From JAVKDP01 sp040222185 (GTDB taxonomy: Bacteria > Bacteroidota > Rhodothermia > Balneolales > Balneolaceae), in contig JAVKDP010000070.1 of assembly GCA_040222185.1 (NCBI GenBank), positions 1 through 57,111 of the forward strand: DNA of 57,111 bases. The letters are read 5' to 3'. The translations under genes were made by a program, and so were the position numbers. Position 1 is the stretch's first letter, and the number at the start of each line of letters is the position of its first letter. The notes under the pieces are model-generated. The model was not told the DNA's origin. It did no database searches and saw only the letters and a list, made by a program, of their open reading frames with translations. Below, piece by piece: positions 27,298 to 35,526 of this stretch.

Positions 27298-28971
27298 TTA
27301 GTCAGAGAAAAGGGGTGGATGTTTCTTATGATGATCGGTAGCCTGTTGATAAGCTTTAGCAACAGAAAGTACTGTGGCTTCATCAAATAGGTCTCCCATA
27401 AATGTAATGCTGGTCGGTCTTCCGCGTTCGTCAAAACCATTTGGAAGCACAACAGTGGGGTGACTTGTCAGGTTTGTGGCAACAAGGTTCGAATTACCAA
27501 AAGCGGGAGTGATGTAAACATCAACTTCTTGCATTAACTTTTCCATTTCCTGTATTAGCTGAAATCGGGCCCTGTTTGCATTTATATACTCAACAGCCGG
27601 TATGAATTGCGCTGCACGGAATGTAGTTGGCCATGCACCTGGTGTTTGTCTTACCAATAAGTCGTCCCTGTTCGACAAGGTTAGCTCCTGGAAAGCAGCA
27701 CCAGCTTCAGCGGTAAGGATAATTCGGAGCGCGTTTACATCGAAGTCGGGCATTTCAATTGGGACCAACTCTACACCCAGTTCTCTGAGTACATCAAGTA
27801 CAGCATTATCTCGCTCTTTATTGTAATAATCTCTATCGAAAGATGATTTTAGGTAGCCAACTCTTAGTTTGGTGATATCAAGAGTCGCATCATAATTAAA
27901 AGGAAGGTTAATCAAGGTTTGATCAATTCCATCAGTTCCATAAATAGAATTGAATACCAACGCCAGGTCTTCCACGCTTCTTGTAATTGGGCCGACCTTA
28001 TCCATTGTCCAGCTTAAAGCCATGGCGCCGGTTCTGCTTACACGTCCATAGGTAGGGCGAAGTCCGGAAACACCATTTCGCGTTGATGGAGAAACTATGG
28101 AACCAAGCGTTTCAGTTCCTATTGCAAAAGGAGATAACCCTGCTGAGGTACCGGATGCTGAACCTGCTGAAGAACCGCTGGATCCTTGTTCAAGATCCCA
28201 TGGGTTTTTAGTTCTGCCACCATACCAGACATCACCGGAAGCAAGCGCTCCAAGTGTGGTTTTTGCTATCAGGATTGCTCCAGCTTCATCAAGTTTCTGA
28301 ACAACGGTTGCAGTTTCTTCAATCATTTGATCTTTGTAAGGAGTAGCACCCCAGGTTGTTTTATAGCCCTCTACCGCAAACAAATCCTTTGCTCCATAAG
28401 GGATACCATGAAGCGGCCCCCTGTATTTTCCTTCGGCTAATTCCATATCCATTTCTTTGGCTTGTTGAAGGGCCCTTTCTTTCGTTATCGTAACAATAGC
28501 GAGTAGATTCTCATCATACTTCTCAATTCTGGTAAGAAAAAATTCAGTGAGTTCAAGAGATGTAATTTTCCTGCTTTTTATAAGCGAGGATAATTGAGCA
28601 ACGGTATAGAAAGCCAGGTCATCTTTATTGCCAGGTAATTCCACATTTTTGGGTATATCCCAGATAATATCCTTCTGATTTGTATCAAAGCTCTTACCAA
28701 GCGGTATTGGGTTAAATACAAGAGCCGGAGGGACGGAGTTGTTGAGATTTAGGCTTCGAAGGTTTTGTAATCGGTCGCGTGTTCTTTGTACGTTGTTAAT
28801 CATGGTATCGCGTTCCATATCAGTAAACTCAATTCCGATAACCGTAGCTGCCTGTTCAAGCATACTACTGGTTATTGGAGCATTTTTATCCTGAAAAAAA
28901 GTGAAAGCCAGAGAAAAGCCCAGAGTTAATCCAATAACAAACAGTGTAAATACGTGCCCTTTATTCATCAT
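27298..28971 (-). CDS. membrane-targeted amidase-signature enzyme
   Basis: A 557-residue amidase-signature hydrolase. The Ser-cisSer-Lys triad is visible: K195 in GIPYGAKDLF, GSSGSSAG at 263-270 supplying the cis-Ser, and the nucleophile S291 in GTETLGSIVSPS, followed by LRPTYGRVSRTGAM. Residues 7-26 are a hydrophobic signal or anchor. About 70 residues of leader precede the enzyme core, which suggests a periplasmic location, unlike GatA. Substrates of such secreted amidases range from amino-acid amides to acylated amines and are not predictable. The first two codons are both ATG, so the start may be three bases later. It is divergent from the cold-shock gene. Confidence 0.88.
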   Translation of the reverse strand: MMNKGHVFTLFVIGLTLGFSLAFTFFQDKNAPITSSMLEQAATVIGIEFTDMERDTMINNVQRTRDRLQNLRSLNLNNSVPPALVFNPIPLGKSFDTNQKDIIWDIPKNVELPGNKDDLAFYTVAQLSSLIKSRKITSLELTEFFLTRIEKYDENLLAIVTITKERALQQAKEMDMELAEGKYRGPLHGIPYGAKDLFAVEGYKTTWGATPYKDQMIEETATVVQKLDEAGAILIAKTTLGALASGDVWYGGRTKNPWDLEQGSSGSSAGSASGTSAGLSPFAIGTETLGSIVSPSTRNGVSGLRPTYGRVSRTGAMALSWTMDKVGPITRSVEDLALVFNSIYGTDGIDQTLINLPFNYDATLDITKLRVGYLKSSFDRDYYNKERDNAVLDVLRELGVELVPIEMPDFDVNALRIILTAEAGAAFQELTLSNRDDLLVRQTPGAWPTTFRAAQFIPAVEYINANRARFQLIQEMEKLMQEVDVYITPAFGNSNLVATNLTSHPTVVLPNGFDERGRPTSITFMGDLFDEATVLSVAKAYQQATDHHKKHPPLFSD

Positions 28972-29294
28972 GTAAAGTTGTTAGTTTCCGTTGTGGAATG
29001 AAGCTAAATATTAACTTAATGCTTTACTAATATGCTACATTATTTTGCAGATAGATAAGAATTCAGAGCACTATAGGAGGCGTTTTTTTGCTAATTTTAT
29101 AATTCAATAATTTGGTATTGGTAGGAATAAAGAAGAACTTTATTGCACAAGTTATAGGTCAGGTCCCGGATTATCTTAAGTATCAATTCCCCTTCTCTAG
29201 TTTGTATAACTAAATTTTAAATTCACCTTAACTTAGTGATTGCTTATTCAAGAGGTTGTCGGGTTAATGTGATAAATAACACACATATTTTATA
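28972..29294. other. intergenic region: amidase promoter and long cold-shock leader
   Basis: AT-rich gap of 323 bases between two divergent genes, so both promoters must lie here. I see no ORF worth calling, no strong hairpin and no repeat. The stretch next to the cold-shock gene could form the long structured leader typical of csp mRNAs, but no defined thermosensor motif is recognisable by eye. Confidence 0.5.
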
Positions 29295-29504
29295 ATGGAA
29301 TACGGTAAAGTAAAATGGTTTAATGAAGAAAAAGGTTTTGGATTCATTACTCCGGATAGTGGTGGGAAAGATGTTTTTCTTCACCGAAATAATATTGAAA
29401 ACCTTGGTCAAGGCGAAGGCATTAAGGATGGAGAGAATGTAGAGTTTACAATTGCAGATACGCCTAAGGGCAAAAGCGCAGAAAACGTATACATTCTGGA
29501 GTGA
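29295..29504 (+). CDS. cold-shock domain protein (CspA family)
   Basis: A 69-residue single cold-shock domain. GKVKWFNEEKGFGFITPD contains RNP1 (KGFGFI, residues 13-18) and DVFLH is RNP2. The basic and aromatic residues used for single-stranded nucleic-acid binding are intact. Length and motif spacing are standard for an RNA chaperone. It is monocistronic: a long AT-rich leader precedes it and a clear terminator follows. Several such genes per genome are normal, so it may be constitutive or cold-induced. Confidence 0.95.
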   Translation: MEYGKVKWFNEEKGFGFITPDSGGKDVFLHRNNIENLGQGEGIKDGENVEFTIADTPKGKSAENVYILE

Positions 29505-29525
29505 TCTTTTTTAAAAGAATCTTTG

Positions 29526-29558
29526 AGCCTGGTTTCATTTAGATGCCAGGCTTTTTTT
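29526..29558 (+). terminator. Rho-independent terminator after the cold-shock gene
   Basis: AGCCTGG (29526-29532) and CCAGGCT (29546-29552) form a 7-bp stem with a 13-base loop, followed directly by seven or more T residues. It lies about 20 bases past the stop. Confidence 0.88.
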
Positions 29559-29581
29559 ATGCCAGTGCAATGACGATAATG

Positions 29582-29938
29582 TTATTTCACTTCAAAATTA
29601 GGGTTTTGAATAATTCCAAATAGATTTCCGAAGGGGTCAATAACCGAGGCTACATAAATTTCACCGCCTACATTCATTATTTCCTCATCCGGTCGGGCAC
29701 CCATATTGATAAGTCGGTCCCATGCATCATTAATATTGTCTACGCCCCAGTATACTGCTGCTCCGTCTCTACTTGGAGTACGTTCAGGTTGTAGGCCTAG
29801 TTCATATCCGCCAACATCAAAGCCCACATAGAATGGCTCGTCGAAGTATGGGTCTTGTCCTAAAATTGAAGAATACCATTCTTTCCCTTTTTGGATATCA
29901 GGAGTAGCATAGATTGTTGTACGAAGTCCGTTAATCAT
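29582..29938 (-). CDS. VOC/glyoxalase-superfamily protein
   Basis: A 118-residue single VOC domain. The start MINGLRTTIYATPDIQKGK, the central GGYELGL strand and the ending SVIDPFGNLFGIIQNP are characteristic. It differs in sequence from the VOC protein at 7110-7469. The typical first metal-ligand His is replaced by Thr/Ile in the first strand, so a non-metal or altered-metal member is possible. Upstream lie two 11-bp direct repeats 21 bp apart, the most regular promoter-type element in this part of the window. Confidence 0.85.
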   Translation of the reverse strand: MINGLRTTIYATPDIQKGKEWYSSILGQDPYFDEPFYVGFDVGGYELGLQPERTPSRDGAAVYWGVDNINDAWDRLINMGARPDEEIMNVGGEIYVASVIDPFGNLFGIIQNPNFEVK

Positions 29939-30026
29939 AAAGCCCCCGGTTAAAGTTTTGAGTAATTAATTTTCCGTTTTGCTCATCTGAGTATAGAAAG
30001 GCAGCTAGAGTTGACTTTAAAGTAGT

Positions 30027-30058
30027 TTTGGAACAGTATACTATACATTTGGAACTGT
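30027..30058 (-). promoter_or_regulatory. two direct 11-bp repeats, 21 bp apart, upstream of the VOC gene
   Basis: TTTGGAACAGT (30027-30037) and TTTGGAACTGT (30048-30058) differ at one base and are spaced 21 bp start-to-start, which is two helical turns. Such phased direct repeats are typical binding sites for response regulators or AraC-type activators. They lie about 90-120 bases upstream of the VOC start. Confidence 0.55.
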
Positions 30059-30107
30059 TTCATCTATTTCTGTTATAGCGAAACAGGAGCGAAAAAAAAT
30101 GTGGACC

Positions 30108-30144
30108 AAAAAAAAGCCCAATTGGAGTCAACCAAAATGGGCTT
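30108..30144 (-). terminator. Rho-independent terminator, minus strand
   Basis: Read on the minus strand, AAGCCCA and TGGGCTT pair (7 bp) with an inner TTGG/CCAA extension across a one-to-two base internal loop. A run of about eight T residues follows. It would end transcription of the gbsR-yraN unit, about 180 bases after the yraN stop. Confidence 0.8.
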
Positions 30145-30323
30145 AGGGGTACAGAATGTTATTAGATGTATACTTAACGATGTCGTATACTGTTGATGTC
30201 TGTTTTCTACACTCAAAATTAGCCCTTTAATTACAAAAGAAAGTGTCAAAAACTTGTTCATTTGTGCCAAATATTTAATTTATCAAATAAAAAATTTGAC
30301 ATATTGTTTTTAATCTGAAAAAA

Positions 30324-30686
30324 CTATCTAAATGCGTCTCGCAAATGATGTATAGATGCTTTTTTTCGTTTCGAAATCAGTATTCCGATTACATCGAAAC
30401 GCATAGGAACTCCTGAAAGTTTTTTTTCAATGACCCAGGCTTCAGCTGCTTGAAAAATTCGTTGAACTTTTTCGTCATTCACATACTCTTCTGGTCTTCC
30501 AAAGAAATCTGTTGACCTCGACTTCACCTCTACAAATACATAGAAATCATTATCTTTGGCAATGATATCGATTTCAGAGTGGCTGGAATAATAATTCCTG
30601 TCCAGGATTTCCCATCCTTTGTTTACAAGGAATTCACAAGCCAAATCTTCTCCTTCGTTTCCAATTTGGCGGTGGGTTTTACTCAT
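30324..30686 (-). CDS. yraN: YraN-family (UPF0102) nuclease-fold protein
   Basis: A 120-residue UPF0102 protein with a PD-(D/E)xK endonuclease-like core. GNEGEDLACEFLVNKGWEIL at the start, SEIDIIAKD, and VFVEVKSR carry the conserved E, D and ExK residues. FRPEEYV-like and MRFDVIGI segments complete the fold. The family is nearly universal in bacteria and its role is unresolved, although links to Holliday-junction processing or DNA uptake have been proposed. The start overlaps the end of the GbsR-type regulator gene by eight bases, so they are co-expressed. Confidence 0.92.
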   Translation of the reverse strand: MSKTHRQIGNEGEDLACEFLVNKGWEILDRNYYSSHSEIDIIAKDNDFYVFVEVKSRSTDFFGRPEEYVNDEKVQRIFQAAEAWVIEKKLSGVPMRFDVIGILISKRKKASIHHLRDAFR

Positions 30687-31251
30687 CTTTTCTTTTGGAT
30701 CCCATTAAGGATTCCTTTACTTCAACAAGTTTAACTAATTGCTTGAGGAATCCAACGTTTTTCTTACTTATATAAGGAAGCAAGGCATCTGTGAAGCGTT
30801 CGAACATTTCCAGAAAGTCATTGTAGTTTTCAATACGCTTTTTGAATTCTTTACTTTCCTCGTCCTCCAGCCCTCCTTCTTCGAGCGTTTTTATACACTC
30901 AGCAAGTTTCTCGCGAATCGGAGCAATTTCCTGTTGTTGACGTTCTCTTATTATAGTAGAAACGATACTCCAAACATCGGTTTCTGCGGTGTAATAATCT
31001 TTTCGGTCTCCTTTATATGAGACTTTATGGATGAGTTGCCATTCAAGGAGACGGTGCAAATTCATGTTAGCATTTCCACGGCTTATCTCAAGCTTTTGCA
31101 TGATGGAATCAGTATCCAAAGGATGTGACTCAGCATAGAGCAAGGCGTGAATTTGGGACATCGTTTTGTTGATGCCCCAGGCTGAAGCCATATCTCCCCA
31201 TAGTTGTACAAATTGCTCGAGTGCCTGGTTATATGAAGGAGAATGTTCCAT
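30679..31251 (-). CDS. GbsR/MarR-type transcriptional regulator
   Basis: A 190-residue regulator. The winged-helix part (about residues 20-90) has the GbsR layout: WGINKTMSQIHALLYAE, a DTDSIMQKLEISRGNANMNL recognition-helix region and a WQLIHKVSYKGDRKDYY wing. A helical dimerisation and effector tail follows. GbsR relatives control osmoprotectant (glycine betaine/choline) genes, but here the partner is yraN and the effector is unknown. A perfect 16-bp inverted repeat 30 bases upstream of the start is a natural candidate operator for autoregulation. Confidence 0.87.
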   Translation of the reverse strand: MEHSPSYNQALEQFVQLWGDMASAWGINKTMSQIHALLYAESHPLDTDSIMQKLEISRGNANMNLHRLLEWQLIHKVSYKGDRKDYYTAETDVWSIVSTIIRERQQQEIAPIREKLAECIKTLEEGGLEDEESKEFKKRIENYNDFLEMFERFTDALLPYISKKNVGFLKQLVKLVEVKESLMGSKRKDE

Positions 31252-31280
31252 GAAATAAAGAAAGTGGAATATCTAATAAT

Positions 31281-31320
31281 GAACAAGGGCTATTCAAATA
31301 TTTATGAATAGCCCTTGTTC
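31281..31320. promoter_or_regulatory. perfect 16-bp inverted repeat between the GH5 gene and the GbsR-type gene
   Basis: GAACAAGGGCTATTCA and TGAATAGCCCTTGTTC are exact reverse complements separated by eight bases, 30 bases upstream of the regulator start and 21 bases after the GH5 stop. The minus-strand 3' side lacks a clean T-run, while T residues precede the hairpin. An operator for the GbsR-type protein and a GH5 terminator are both possible, and it may serve as both. Confidence 0.75.
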
Positions 31321-31341
31321 AAAAAAAGATAAGGGAGACTT

Positions 31342-33132
31342 TTACTGGATAGTTATTAGACTAATGTTAAACCCGCCAGTTAAAACGATCAATTTAAGAG
31401 TATGAGTACCTTCCGGGAATGTGGCTGACCCAACAGAGACTTGTTGCCAGTTTCCAAAACCCCCGGTATTGGGGACTGTGACATCATTTCCAACCCGATC
31501 ACCATCGAGTGTTAATCTAAATCTGCTTCCATTAACTCCGGAAGCAATTCGTGCTACAATATCATAAGTGCCCCCCGTAACTTCTACTGTATACTCTAAC
31601 CATTCTCCGGTTTCAGTCCATCCGACATTATAATCAGTTACCTCTTCACTATTAGATTGAATGTCTACTCCATCATTTCGGTATTCCCATCCGGTATTAC
31701 CTGTTCCCTGAACTTCATCACCGTTAACTCTTTTGTAATCAATATCGTTATAAGAAACTCCATTCATACCTATATCAAAGTTTACAGCATCAATTTTTCC
31801 GGGGATGGATAATTCTGTATATGGCACATTTTCTGAGCCGAAAGAGGGTGAGAATAACGCAGCTACTACATCTGGCTTTAGCGTATTGCTATCCATATCT
31901 AATTCCTCTGCCATTTGAAACAATCCTTGCCTTGCTTCGGCAGAAGAAGGTCTTGGTCCTCCACCATTCCAATAGTCTTTTACTTTTTCATAATTATCAT
32001 TTGTAGGAGCTGATAAGGGAGAAGTAATGGTTTCCAGCTTTTTATGAGTCCACCAGTTCCAGCCAATGTTATTAGCTTCCATAAGTTGAATGGTTTCATG
32101 AAACCATGGGTTCGAATTTTCTCCGGATTCACCTAACCAAAGCGGAATTTGGTGTTGATCTCTCAAATTTAACAGATACTGAATCGTTCCCTGATCTGTC
32201 TCATTCCAATACTTATGGAAAGCATATACCATATTATCAATCTGGAACTGAGGTGGTGTTAAATAGTCAAAAGTAGTGGCATAGTAATTACCCTCAATAA
32301 AAAGAATATGATTTTCATCAACTTTTCGAATTGCTTCTGCAAGTTCGAGGTATAACCGTGCGAGCAAAGGGTTCCCTACATCTACACCAAATGGGGTAAC
32401 AGGTTCATTTATTAAATCATAACCGATAATGATAGTTTCATCTTTATATCTGCTGGCAATTTCTTCCCAAATCTTAACAGTAATAGGCCAATATGTATCC
32501 GGCTCTGTCCATAGCCTTGCAGTTCCGTCACTATCAGAGATATCCCCATCATTTTGCGCACCTGGCGCTGCGTGCATATCCAGAATCACATCCATACGAT
32601 GTCTTTTACACCAAATAAGAAATTGATCCAGGCGATCAAATCCTTCATCAATAAATTGTTCACTTTCTATATCATAAAATAAATCATAATGAAAAGGGAA
32701 ACGAAGATGGTCAGCGCCCCACTCTTTCATTTGAATGATATCTTTTTCCTGTACAAAGTTGTCACGGAATAATTGAAACCAGTCTTCTGTATCTGAGGCG
32801 CCAATCAGGTCAGTCATATTCTCCCTTATATCACTTACAGAAGTATAACCTTCTCTGTTTAGCCCGAACATGTATCCTTCAGGGAGTAACCAGCCTCCTA
32901 AACCAAATCCTTTTATAACCACTGGCTGTCCTTGCCTGTTTAAAATATCAGGACCATCTGTTCTAAAGAAAGTGGTTTCGTTGTACCCGTTTAAATCAAC
33001 ATCAGGATCATCATCGTCGTCACTTCCTGTACTTGGTTTACAGGTAATTAACGTTCCAGCCAAAATGATAAATAGAAATACTCTGAACTTTTTTAACTCT
33101 GAAATTTTTGTGAAAAACTGAATCGAACTCAT
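31342..33132 (-). CDS. GH5 glycoside hydrolase lipoprotein with C-terminal CBM6
   Basis: A 596-residue lipoprotein with lipobox ending LITC (C31) and then a Ser/Asp-rich spacer. The GH5 TIM barrel spans about residues 55-420. RFPFHYD, DMHAAPG and DLINEP (E243, acid/base) precede YAFHKYW and LWLGESGEN (E335, nucleophile). The last ~150 residues (about 440-596) are a CBM6 beta-sandwich (EYRNDGVDIQ, YNVGWTETGEWLEYTVEV, FGNWQQVSV, THTLKLIVLTGGFNI). It probably attacks beta-glucan or a related polysaccharide at the cell surface. It is monocistronic as far as the sequence shows, with no SusC/D-type pair nearby. Confidence 0.92.
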   Translation of the reverse strand: MSSIQFFTKISELKKFRVFLFIILAGTLITCKPSTGSDDDDDPDVDLNGYNETTFFRTDGPDILNRQGQPVVIKGFGLGGWLLPEGYMFGLNREGYTSVSDIRENMTDLIGASDTEDWFQLFRDNFVQEKDIIQMKEWGADHLRFPFHYDLFYDIESEQFIDEGFDRLDQFLIWCKRHRMDVILDMHAAPGAQNDGDISDSDGTARLWTEPDTYWPITVKIWEEIASRYKDETIIIGYDLINEPVTPFGVDVGNPLLARLYLELAEAIRKVDENHILFIEGNYYATTFDYLTPPQFQIDNMVYAFHKYWNETDQGTIQYLLNLRDQHQIPLWLGESGENSNPWFHETIQLMEANNIGWNWWTHKKLETITSPLSAPTNDNYEKVKDYWNGGGPRPSSAEARQGLFQMAEELDMDSNTLKPDVVAALFSPSFGSENVPYTELSIPGKIDAVNFDIGMNGVSYNDIDYKRVNGDEVQGTGNTGWEYRNDGVDIQSNSEEVTDYNVGWTETGEWLEYTVEVTGGTYDIVARIASGVNGSRFRLTLDGDRVGNDVTVPNTGGFGNWQQVSVGSATFPEGTHTLKLIVLTGGFNISLITIQ

Positions 33133-33239
33133 AATCTTCTTGAATTTGTTACCCCTTAAAATATAAACTGAATATGAATTTTCTATGAGATAAGAATTCT
33201 CACAAATGGTACGAACGAATACTTTAAGAGTATATTTTT

Positions 33240-33512
33240 CTATTTATCCGTGGAAGATTCCGGGTTGCTATCAGTAGTTTTTTCACTCGTTTTAGTTGTG
33301 GTTTTGGGGGAAGTAGAAGTGTCTTTGTTACTACCATTTTTGTAGTCAGTCACGTACCAACCTTCTCCTTTGTATACTACTCCACTACCTCCCGATATAA
33401 CACGTTTAACTTTTTGACCTGTTGTAGGGCAAATGGTTAGAGAGTCTTCACTCATTCTCTGGGAAATTTCAAAAGTTGTACCGTCTTCTCTTTTGTACTC
33501 GTATGTAGGCAT
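33240..33512 (-). CDS. FmdB-like protein with degenerate zinc ribbon
   Basis: A 90-residue protein that begins MPTYEYKREDGTTFE and continues VKRVISGGSGVVYKGEGWYV, the scaffold of the FmdB putative regulator family. Family members usually have C8, C11, C28 and C31 binding zinc. Here positions 8, 11 and 31 are Arg, Gly and Thr, and only C28 (TICPT) remains, so no four-cysteine zinc site can form. The C-terminal 30 residues are a low-complexity Ser/Thr/Lys tail. The gene is transcribed as a single unit downstream of the 465-base gap. Its function is unknown. Confidence 0.8.
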   Translation of the reverse strand: MPTYEYKREDGTTFEISQRMSEDSLTICPTTGQKVKRVISGGSGVVYKGEGWYVTDYKNGSNKDTSTSPKTTTKTSEKTTDSNPESSTDK

Positions 33513-33977
33513 CGTATGAAAGCAAAAATAGTTTTAATTGCTGATAGGCTTTGTCAAAAATTGAGCCAAATATAGCTCTTGGAATTTGATCTGCAAACTT
33601 TTCTTCTTGGCACAGGGATAGCACGAAATAAGAAAACCTTACAATAAGTTAATGCGATATTTGGAGTGTAAAGCAGAATGCTGAGCATGAGATTTAATGA
33701 ATGATGTTAAAAAACAGGTAGCATTAAATCAGAAAACCGCTTTCAGAAGATGGTGCTTTCGATTAGCAAATTCTAAATGTTTAGTTGGCAAAAAAATCAT
33801 TTCAGAGTTATTTAATGCGTATTTTTACAGGCTTACAAAACGAATTATGGCTTCTGCTTAAATATCTTAAAAAGTATCAGCCACCTCTATGCAGAGGCCA
33901 ATAACTAACTATCATCAAACGCTCTATGGTGTTGTGGTAATCATCTCCACAGCTTGGGCAATGAGTAATAAAACTGA
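33513..33977. other. intergenic region, 465 bases, upstream of the SulP gene
   Basis: This gap must hold the divergent promoters of the FmdB-like and SulP genes. No ORF, tRNA or transposon end is visible. Near the SulP start, CCTCT-ATGC-AGAGG (about 33884-33897) can form a small hairpin and CTCTATG recurs about 40 bases later. These are weak elements that could belong to a structured leader of the transporter mRNA. No known riboswitch consensus is recognisable. Confidence 0.5.
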
Positions 33978-35510
33978 ATGGAAAAGCTTCTTAATCTTTT
34001 CGATTTCTCAGAGAAGATCGATTATAAAACTGAAATTTTATCTGGCTTAACGGTAGCAATGGCATTAATTCCGGAAGCAGTAGCTTTTGCTTTAATTGCC
34101 GGATTATCTCCTTTAACAGGTTTATACGCTGCATTTATGATGGGGCTGGTTACCTCAATTTTAGGAGGTCGTCCTGGAATGATTTCAGGAGCCACTGGAG
34201 CTGTAGCAGTGATACTGGTTGCACTGGCAAAGTCTCACGGAGTAGAATACATTTTTGCAACTGTTGTACTTGCAGGTATTATACAGGTAGCTGCGGGATT
34301 TCTGAAGCTTGGGAAACTTATGAGATTAGTTCCTCACCCGGTAATCTTCGGTTTTGTGAATGGATTAGCTGTTATCATATTTATGTCTCAGCTTGAGCAA
34401 TTTAAAGATCCCACCGGGGCATGGCTATCTGGAACGCCGCTTTACATTCTACTTGGTTTGGTAGTACTCACAATGGCAATTATCTGGGGGCTTCCAAAAC
34501 TAAGCAAGGCGATACCTGCATCCCTGGTAGCTATTCTTAGTGTGTTTGGAATTGTAGTCGCTTTTGGAATAGAGACTAAAACAGTAGGCGATATTGCTTC
34601 TATTTCCGGTGGGTTTCCTCCGTTCCATATTCCACAGATACCATTTACACTGGAAACGTTAACTCTCATATTCCCTTATGCAGCCATTATGGCCGGGGTT
34701 GGGTTGATTGAAAGTTTGTTGACGTTAAATATTATTGATGAAATTACTGAAACTCGTGGTCGAGGAAATAAAGAGGCAGTAGCACAAGGAACAGCCAATA
34801 TTTTATCAGGATTTTTCTCAGGGATGGGCGGATGTGCAATGATTGGTCAAAGCCTGATCAATGTTTCAGCAGGAGCAAGAGCAAGATTATCTGGAATAGT
34901 AGCAGCAGTAATGCTTCTTGTATTCATCATGTTTGGAGCAAACCTGATTGAGCAAATGCCAATGGCAGCACTCACCGGGCTTATGATTATGGTGGCAATC
35001 GGAACATTTGAATGGGCAAGTTTAAATACCTTCAACAAAATGCCTATCTCAGACATCTTTGTGATGGTGTTGGTTACACTGGTAACCGCTGTACTTCACA
35101 ATCTTGCCCTGGCTGTGTTAGTGGGAGTCATAATAGCTGCATTGGTATTTGCATGGGATAATGCTAAGCGTATTAGAGCAAGAAAGCATATTGATGAAGA
35201 TGGAATAAAACATTACGAAATTTATGGTCCACTCTTTTTTGGCTCAGTTACTGTATTTAACGAAAAATTCGATGTATTAAATGACCCAAATGAAGTTATC
35301 ATTGATTTCGCAGAAAGCCGGGTCGTAGATATGTCTGCCATTGAGGCCTTGAACAGGCTAACAGAGCGGTACCAGAAAGTAGGTAAAAAAGTTCATTTGA
35401 AGCACTTGAGTAAAGATTGTCTGAAGCTGCTTAAAAACGCAGATTCGATTATCGATGTAAATGTATTTGAAGATCCTAAATACAAACTCGTAGTCGACAA
35501 GATAGACTAA
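33978..35510 (+). CDS. SulP-family inorganic anion transporter with STAS domain
   Basis: A 510-residue inner-membrane transporter. The SulP core has about a dozen membrane segments, starting with LSGLTVAMALIPEAVAFALIAG and the conserved PLTGLYAAF and ISGATGAVAVI motifs. After about residue 395 a cytoplasmic STAS domain follows, containing VVDMSAIEALNRL and a KHLSKDCLKLLKNA stretch. Members carry sulphate, bicarbonate or other anions with H+ or Na+. No sulphate-assimilation or carbonic anhydrase gene is adjacent, so the substrate is undetermined. It is preceded by an unusually long upstream gap. Confidence 0.92.
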   Translation: MEKLLNLFDFSEKIDYKTEILSGLTVAMALIPEAVAFALIAGLSPLTGLYAAFMMGLVTSILGGRPGMISGATGAVAVILVALAKSHGVEYIFATVVLAGIIQVAAGFLKLGKLMRLVPHPVIFGFVNGLAVIIFMSQLEQFKDPTGAWLSGTPLYILLGLVVLTMAIIWGLPKLSKAIPASLVAILSVFGIVVAFGIETKTVGDIASISGGFPPFHIPQIPFTLETLTLIFPYAAIMAGVGLIESLLTLNIIDEITETRGRGNKEAVAQGTANILSGFFSGMGGCAMIGQSLINVSAGARARLSGIVAAVMLLVFIMFGANLIEQMPMAALTGLMIMVAIGTFEWASLNTFNKMPISDIFVMVLVTLVTAVLHNLALAVLVGVIIAALVFAWDNAKRIRARKHIDEDGIKHYEIYGPLFFGSVTVFNEKFDVLNDPNEVIIDFAESRVVDMSAIEALNRLTERYQKVGKKVHLKHLSKDCLKLLKNADSIIDVNVFEDPKYKLVVDKID

Positions 35511-35526
35511 GTAAAAGAACCACTTG

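Larger units (their letters stand above)
29939..30323. other. intergenic region with direct repeats and a minus-strand terminator
   Basis: A 385-base gap between the VOC gene and yraN, both on the minus strand. It contains the promoter of the VOC gene with paired direct repeats (30027-30058), a minus-strand terminator (30108-30144), and about 180 bases between that terminator and the yraN stop. Those 180 bases hold GTATAC twice, 17 bases apart (30168 and 30185). The 65-codon minus-strand frame at 30073-30270 runs through the terminator and is probably chance, so the transcribed stretch may be a long 3' untranslated region or a small RNA. Confidence 0.5.

Noticed and set aside
30073..30270. 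65-codon minus-strand reading frame in the gap beside yraN
   Set aside because: It runs through a clear terminator hairpin and its T-run, has no Shine-Dalgarno, and has no family-like composition.
30324..30686. YraN as part of a defence system because of its nuclease fold
   Set aside because: YraN is a near-universal housekeeping-type protein and there are no helicase, ATPase or other defence neighbours.
32100..32125. GGTTCGAAT sequence resembling a tRNA T-loop
   Set aside because: It is inside the GH5 reading frame, and no acceptor or anticodon arm can be built around it.
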